Source: Pseudomonadota bacterium
Lineage (GTDB): Bacteria > Pseudomonadota > Alphaproteobacteria > Rhizobiales > Hyphomicrobiaceae
Reading direction: 5' to 3'
NCBI GenBank assembly: GCA_003242645.1
Contig: QGVC01000041.1
Span: forward strand, 1-16,104
DNA: 16,104 nucleotides
In this document: in pieces, positions 13,470 through 16,104 of the stretch
Numbering within the stretch: the stretch's first letter is position 1
How the letters are laid out: the number at the start of each line of letters is the position of its first letter
The notes under the pieces: model-generated
The model's input: only the letters and a program-made list of their open reading frames with translations
Told to the model about the DNA's origin: nothing
Database searches by the model: none
Made by a program: the position numbers and the translations under genes

Positions 13470-14147
13470 TTAGTCCGCCTGATTGCCGAGCACGATATCG
13501 AGCACCCGCTCTGCCGTGGGTTCAGGCTCCAGGCGGAAGAAGTCTCCGTTGATCTTGAGGGCGGCTTCGAGCTGACGGTGGAATTCGGCCCGATCAACCT
13601 CGATGGTGCCGAACTGGCGCAGGTGGTCGGTCACGAATTGCGTATCGAGCAACACGAAGCCGCCGTAGATCAGGCGGGCGCACAGATAAATGAGCGCGAT
13701 CTTGGAGGCATCGCGAACCTCCGAGAACATGCTCTCACCAAAAAAGGCGCCGCCCAGAGCGACCCCGTAAAGGCCACCAACAAGGCGCTCGCCGTCCCAA
13801 ACCTCGACAGTGTGGCAGTAGCCGAGCCTGTGCAGCTCGCGGTAGAGCTTGCGAATGCGGTCGTTGATCCAGGTCGTACGGCGGCCCGGCTTCGGAGCTG
13901 CGCAACCGGCAATCACTCCCGCGAAATCGGTGTCGATACGTATCTGGTAACGCTCTTGCCGAATCGTGCGCCGTAGACGCTTCGGCACTCGCACCTGATC
14001 GAGCGGGAGGACGCCGCGCGCCTGCGGCTCTATCCAGTAGAGCTGCGGGTCGTCCGCGCTCTCCGCCATGGGGAAGATGCCGCAGGTATAGGCCTTGAGC
14101 AGGACCTGCGGGGTGATCTCGAGCAGTGGGGTGTCGCGAGCAGTCAT
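13470..14147 (-). CDS. aat: Leucyl/phenylalanyl-tRNA--protein transferase
   Basis: Transfers Leu or Phe from aminoacyl-tRNA to proteins with N-terminal Arg or Lys, marking them for ClpS/ClpAP degradation. 225 residues, normal for the family. Visible signatures in order: GIFPM (23-27), WIEPQARGVLP (38-48), TWI (92-94), CHTVEVW (111-117; HSVE in many homologues), GGLYGVALGGAFFGESMFS (124-142), and DTQF..DHL..FG (168-180) with the conserved Gln170. No clear Shine-Dalgarno before ATG 14147, which may mean weak or coupled translation. It follows accB-accC on the same strand after a 156-bp gap, an order I recall in related bacteria; there is no direct functional link to biotin carboxylation. Confidence 0.96.
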   Translation of the reverse strand: MTARDTPLLEITPQVLLKAYTCGIFPMAESADDPQLYWIEPQARGVLPLDQVRVPKRLRRTIRQERYQIRIDTDFAGVIAGCAAPKPGRRTTWINDRIRKLYRELHRLGYCHTVEVWDGERLVGGLYGVALGGAFFGESMFSEVRDASKIALIYLCARLIYGGFVLLDTQFVTDHLRQFGTIEVDRAEFHRQLEAALKINGDFFRLEPEPTAERVLDIVLGNQAD

Positions 14148-14237
14148 CGGAATTTGTCGCCCGGGCTTCGGCTAGAACGCCGGCGTTAAGGTGAAATCGG
14201 TCAGGTTCTCCCCCGGTTCCCCGACCGCGATCGCTTT

Positions 14238-14276
14238 AGCAATATTATTGCTCAGCCTGGCTCGGCCGAGCAATAT
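14238..14276. repeat. Three-armed inverted repeat between accC and aat
   Basis: AGCAATATTATTGCT (14238-14252) is a perfect palindrome around one central base. Its right half (ATTGCTC, 14247-14253) is also complementary to GAGCAAT at 14268-14274, across a loop containing the palindrome CTCGGCCGAG (14261-14270). The middle arm can therefore pair either way but not both. No T-run follows on the minus strand. AT-rich arms are unusual in this GC-rich surrounding. It could be the 3' end of the accBC transcript or an operator for aat. Confidence 0.45.
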
Positions 14277-14303
14277 CCGTAGCTTTAAGAATTACGGCGG
14301 CGT

Positions 14304-15647
14304 TCACTCACCCTGGCTAAGGTAATTCTCCAGCCAATGAATGTCGTAGGTGCCGTTTACGATATCGGGATGCCGCGCCAGATCTGCAAACAATGGGATC
14401 GTCGTTTCAATCCCGTCTATGACGAACTCTGAAAGGCAGCGCTTCAGCCGCATAAGGCATTCGTTGCGCGTCTTGCCGTGGACGATGAGCTTGCCGATGA
14501 GGCTGTCGTAATACGGAGGAATTGTGTAGCCCTGGTACACGCCGCTGTCGACGCGCACGCCGAGCCCACCCGGGGGGTGCCAGTAGGTGATCTTGCCGGG
14601 TGATGGCCGGAAGGTTCTCGGATTTTCCGCGTTGATACGGCACTCGATGGCGTGGCCCGAGAAGCTCACCTCCTCTTGCCTGAGGCTGAGCGGAAGGCCT
14701 GCCGCTACGCGGATCTGCTCGATGACGAGATCGACCCCCGTGATCATCTCGGTGACCGGGTGCTCGACCTGCAGGCGGGTGTTCATCTCGATGAAATAGA
14801 ACTCGCCGTCCTCGTACAGAAACTCCACGGTTCCCGCGCCGCGATACTTGATCTTGCGCATGGCCGCGGCGACCGTCTCGCCGATCCTTTGGCGCTCCTC
14901 GGCATTGATCGCGGGGGAGGGTGCCTCCTCCCAAATCTTCTGGTGGCGCCGCTGTAGGGAGCAGTCTCGTTCGCCGAGGTGGATGGCGTTGCCGTTTCCG
15001 TCGCCAAACACCTGAATTTCGATGTGGCGTGGTTTGGTCAGGTACTTCTCGATATAGACGCTGTCATCGCCGAATGCGGCTTTTGCTTCGGCTCGCGCTG
15101 TCGCTAGCGCGACTTCCAGCTCCTCCGGAGACCGGGCGACCTTCATGCCACGACCGCCGCCGCCAGCGGCGGCTTTGATGAGCACGGGAAATCCCATGTC
15201 CTTGGCGATCCGGAGCGCTTCTGCCTCGTTGCGCACTGCCGAGTCCGATCCAGGGACCACGGGAATGCCGAGGCGCTTGGCCGTTTCCTTCGCCTGGATC
15301 TTGTCGCCCATCATGCGGATGTGCTCGGACGTCGGTCCAATGAACGTGATGCCGTGCTCCTCCAATATTTCGGCGAAGCGGGCGTTCTCCGCCAGAAATC
15401 CATAGCCCGGATGAATGGCGTCAGCGCCGGTGATCTCGCAGGCAGCCAGCAAACGCGGAATGTTGAGGTAGCTCTCCGAGGCCGGCGGCGGACCGATGCA
15501 CACGCTCTCGTCAGCGAGCCTCACATGCATCGCATCAGCGTCAGCCGTCGAGTGCACGGCAACGGTCGCGATGCCCAGCTCCTTGCAAGCCCGCTGGATC
15601 CGCAGTGCAATCTCACCACGATTGGCGATCAGAACCTTTTCGAACAT
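14304..15647 (-). CDS. accC: Acetyl-CoA carboxylase, biotin carboxylase subunit
   Basis: Carboxylates biotin on the carrier protein AccB using ATP and bicarbonate, the first step of fatty-acid synthesis. 447 residues, the same size as E. coli AccC. ATP-grasp features: GDK with Lys116, Lys158, the glycine-rich lid [10 protein letters not shown] (160-169), [10 protein letters not shown] (208-216), Glu275, and the metal/biotin segment [14 protein letters not shown] (287-300) with Glu287, Asn289, Arg291 and Glu295. Arg337 (CRINAE) is the expected active-site arginine. ATG 15647 starts the classic [14 protein letters not shown]. The gap to accB upstream is 57 bp on the same strand, so the two are almost surely co-transcribed. 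It is not a fused pyruvate or propionyl-CoA carboxylase, because the ORF ends after the biotin carboxylase domain and accB is separate. Confidence 0.97.
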   Translation of the reverse strand: MFEKVLIANRGEIALRIQRACKELGIATVAVHSTADADAMHVRLADESVCIGPPPASESYLNIPRLLAACEITGADAIHPGYGFLAENARFAEILEEHGITFIGPTSEHIRMMGDKIQAKETAKRLGIPVVPGSDSAVRNEAEALRIAKDMGFPVLIKAAAGGGGRGMKVARSPEELEVALATARAEAKAAFGDDSVYIEKYLTKPRHIEIQVFGDGNGNAIHLGERDCSLQRRHQKIWEEAPSPAINAEERQRIGETVAAAMRKIKYRGAGTVEFLYEDGEFYFIEMNTRLQVEHPVTEMITGVDLVIEQIRVAAGLPLSLRQEEVSFSGHAIECRINAENPRTFRPSPGKITYWHPPGGLGVRVDSGVYQGYTIPPYYDSLIGKLIVHGKTRNECLMRLKRCLSEFVIDGIETTIPLFADLARHPDIVNGTYDIHWLENYLSQGE

Positions 15648-15704
15648 CTTATCCAGGCGGTTTGGCGGAGAGGGAATCTGGGTGCGCTTGCCATCCCCAA
15701 GTCG

Positions 15705-16104
15705 CTATTCGATGATGACGAGGGGTTCGCCGTATTCGACCGGCTGACCATTTTCCACGAGGATGTGAGTCACCGTCCCGGCCCGCGGCGCAGGGATATG
15801 GTTCATAGTTTTCATCGCCTCGATGATCATCAGCGTCTGCCCCTGCGTGACCCTCGAGCCGACCTCGACAAAGGGCGGTGCGCCTGGTTCTGGCGCCCTA
15901 TAAGCGGTGCCGACCATCGGTGATTTCACGCAGCCAGGGTGATTGGCGAAGTCAATGGCGGCTTCGGCGGGCGCCGCCGGCTGAGCGGGCTCGGACGGGC
16001 TCGCAGACGGGCCCGGTGCCGGTTGCGGCGGTGCGGGCGCTGGCACTGTCAGAGTGCGGGGAAAGCGGGTCTTAAGACCGGGCCTTTTGCTTTTTATCTC
16101 GCCC
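15705..16104 (-). CDS. accB: Biotin carboxyl carrier protein of acetyl-CoA carboxylase (5' end cut off)
   Basis: Carries the biotin that shuttles CO2 from AccC to the carboxyltransferase. The C-terminal biotinyl domain is complete (KSPMVGTAY...[11 protein letters not shown]...GEPLVIIE), with the biotinylated Lys in EAMKTMN 34 residues before the end, the canonical distance. A long proline/alanine linker precedes it. The frame stays open through the window edge: codons beyond 16046 read [14 protein letters not shown] and then PAPAPP, so the GTG at 16046 is an internal Val and the real start lies outside the window. About 130 residues are visible; roughly 20-40 N-terminal residues should be missing if it has usual length. 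First gene of the accB-accC pair; its promoter is not in the window. Confidence 0.95.
   Translation of the reverse strand, partial: GEIKSKRPGLKTRFPRTLTVPAPAPPQPAPGPSASPSEPAQPAAPAEAAIDFANHPGCVKSPMVGTAYRAPEPGAPPFVEVGSRVTQGQTLMIIEAMKTMNHIPAPRAGTVTHILVENGQPVEYGEPLVIIE

Noticed and set aside
1..16104. Mobile elements, CRISPR arrays, phage genes, defence or toxin-antitoxin systems
   Set aside because: No transposase, integrase, repeat-spacer array or defence gene was seen; nearly all coding space is occupied by recognised conserved genes.

Overview
The window looks like chromosomal DNA from a GC-rich alphaproteobacterium, most likely Hyphomicrobiales (Rhizobiales). Three things point that way. The gene order prfB - mrcA - amiC - rne followed by aat - accC - accB is one I associate with that order. 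The RNase E has the large acidic insertion in its S1 domain that is usual in alphaproteobacteria. The RF2 N-terminus reads ...[18 protein letters not shown], an alphaproteobacterial pattern. I cannot name a genus from sequence alone; a sulfur-oxidising Hyphomicrobium-like lineage would fit the flavocytochrome c gene.

Layout. (1) 1-1366: the end of a presumed sulfide-oxidation operon. An ATGA junction with a cut-off upstream gene leads into a Tat-exported flavocytochrome c flavoprotein (fccB), closed by a textbook intrinsic terminator. (2) 1515-3194, plus strand: a cyclopropane-fatty-acid synthase (cfa) and a small helix-hairpin-helix protein. (3) 3230-9566, minus strand: aroE, prfB, mrcA (PBP1A) and amiC, covering shikimate synthesis, translation termination and peptidoglycan synthesis/cleavage. 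(4) 9567-10328: a 762-bp divergent intergenic region that includes the probable long structured leader of rne. (5) 10329-13364, plus strand: rne. (6) 13470-16104, minus strand: aat, accC and accB (5' end cut by the window edge), i.e. fatty-acid biosynthesis genes with the N-degron transferase.

How they work together. Most of the window is conserved housekeeping: accB/accC supply malonyl-CoA, cfa modifies the resulting unsaturated lipids, mrcA and amiC build and split the wall, rne turns over RNA, prfB ends translation. fccB is the only clearly accessory metabolic gene.

The best-supported non-routine signal is in prfB. The gene is split by an in-frame TGA inside a complete programmed +1 frameshift cassette (GGAGG, 3-nt spacer, CTT TGA C). 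Its true start is at 5346, in a different frame from the long open frame, preceded by a good RBS and a plausible sigma70-type promoter. Other items worth checking are the structured rne leader, a perfect 18-bp palindrome over the mrcA stop codon, and a three-armed inverted repeat between accC and aat. I found no mobile element, CRISPR array, tRNA, rRNA, or convincing previously undescribed system.
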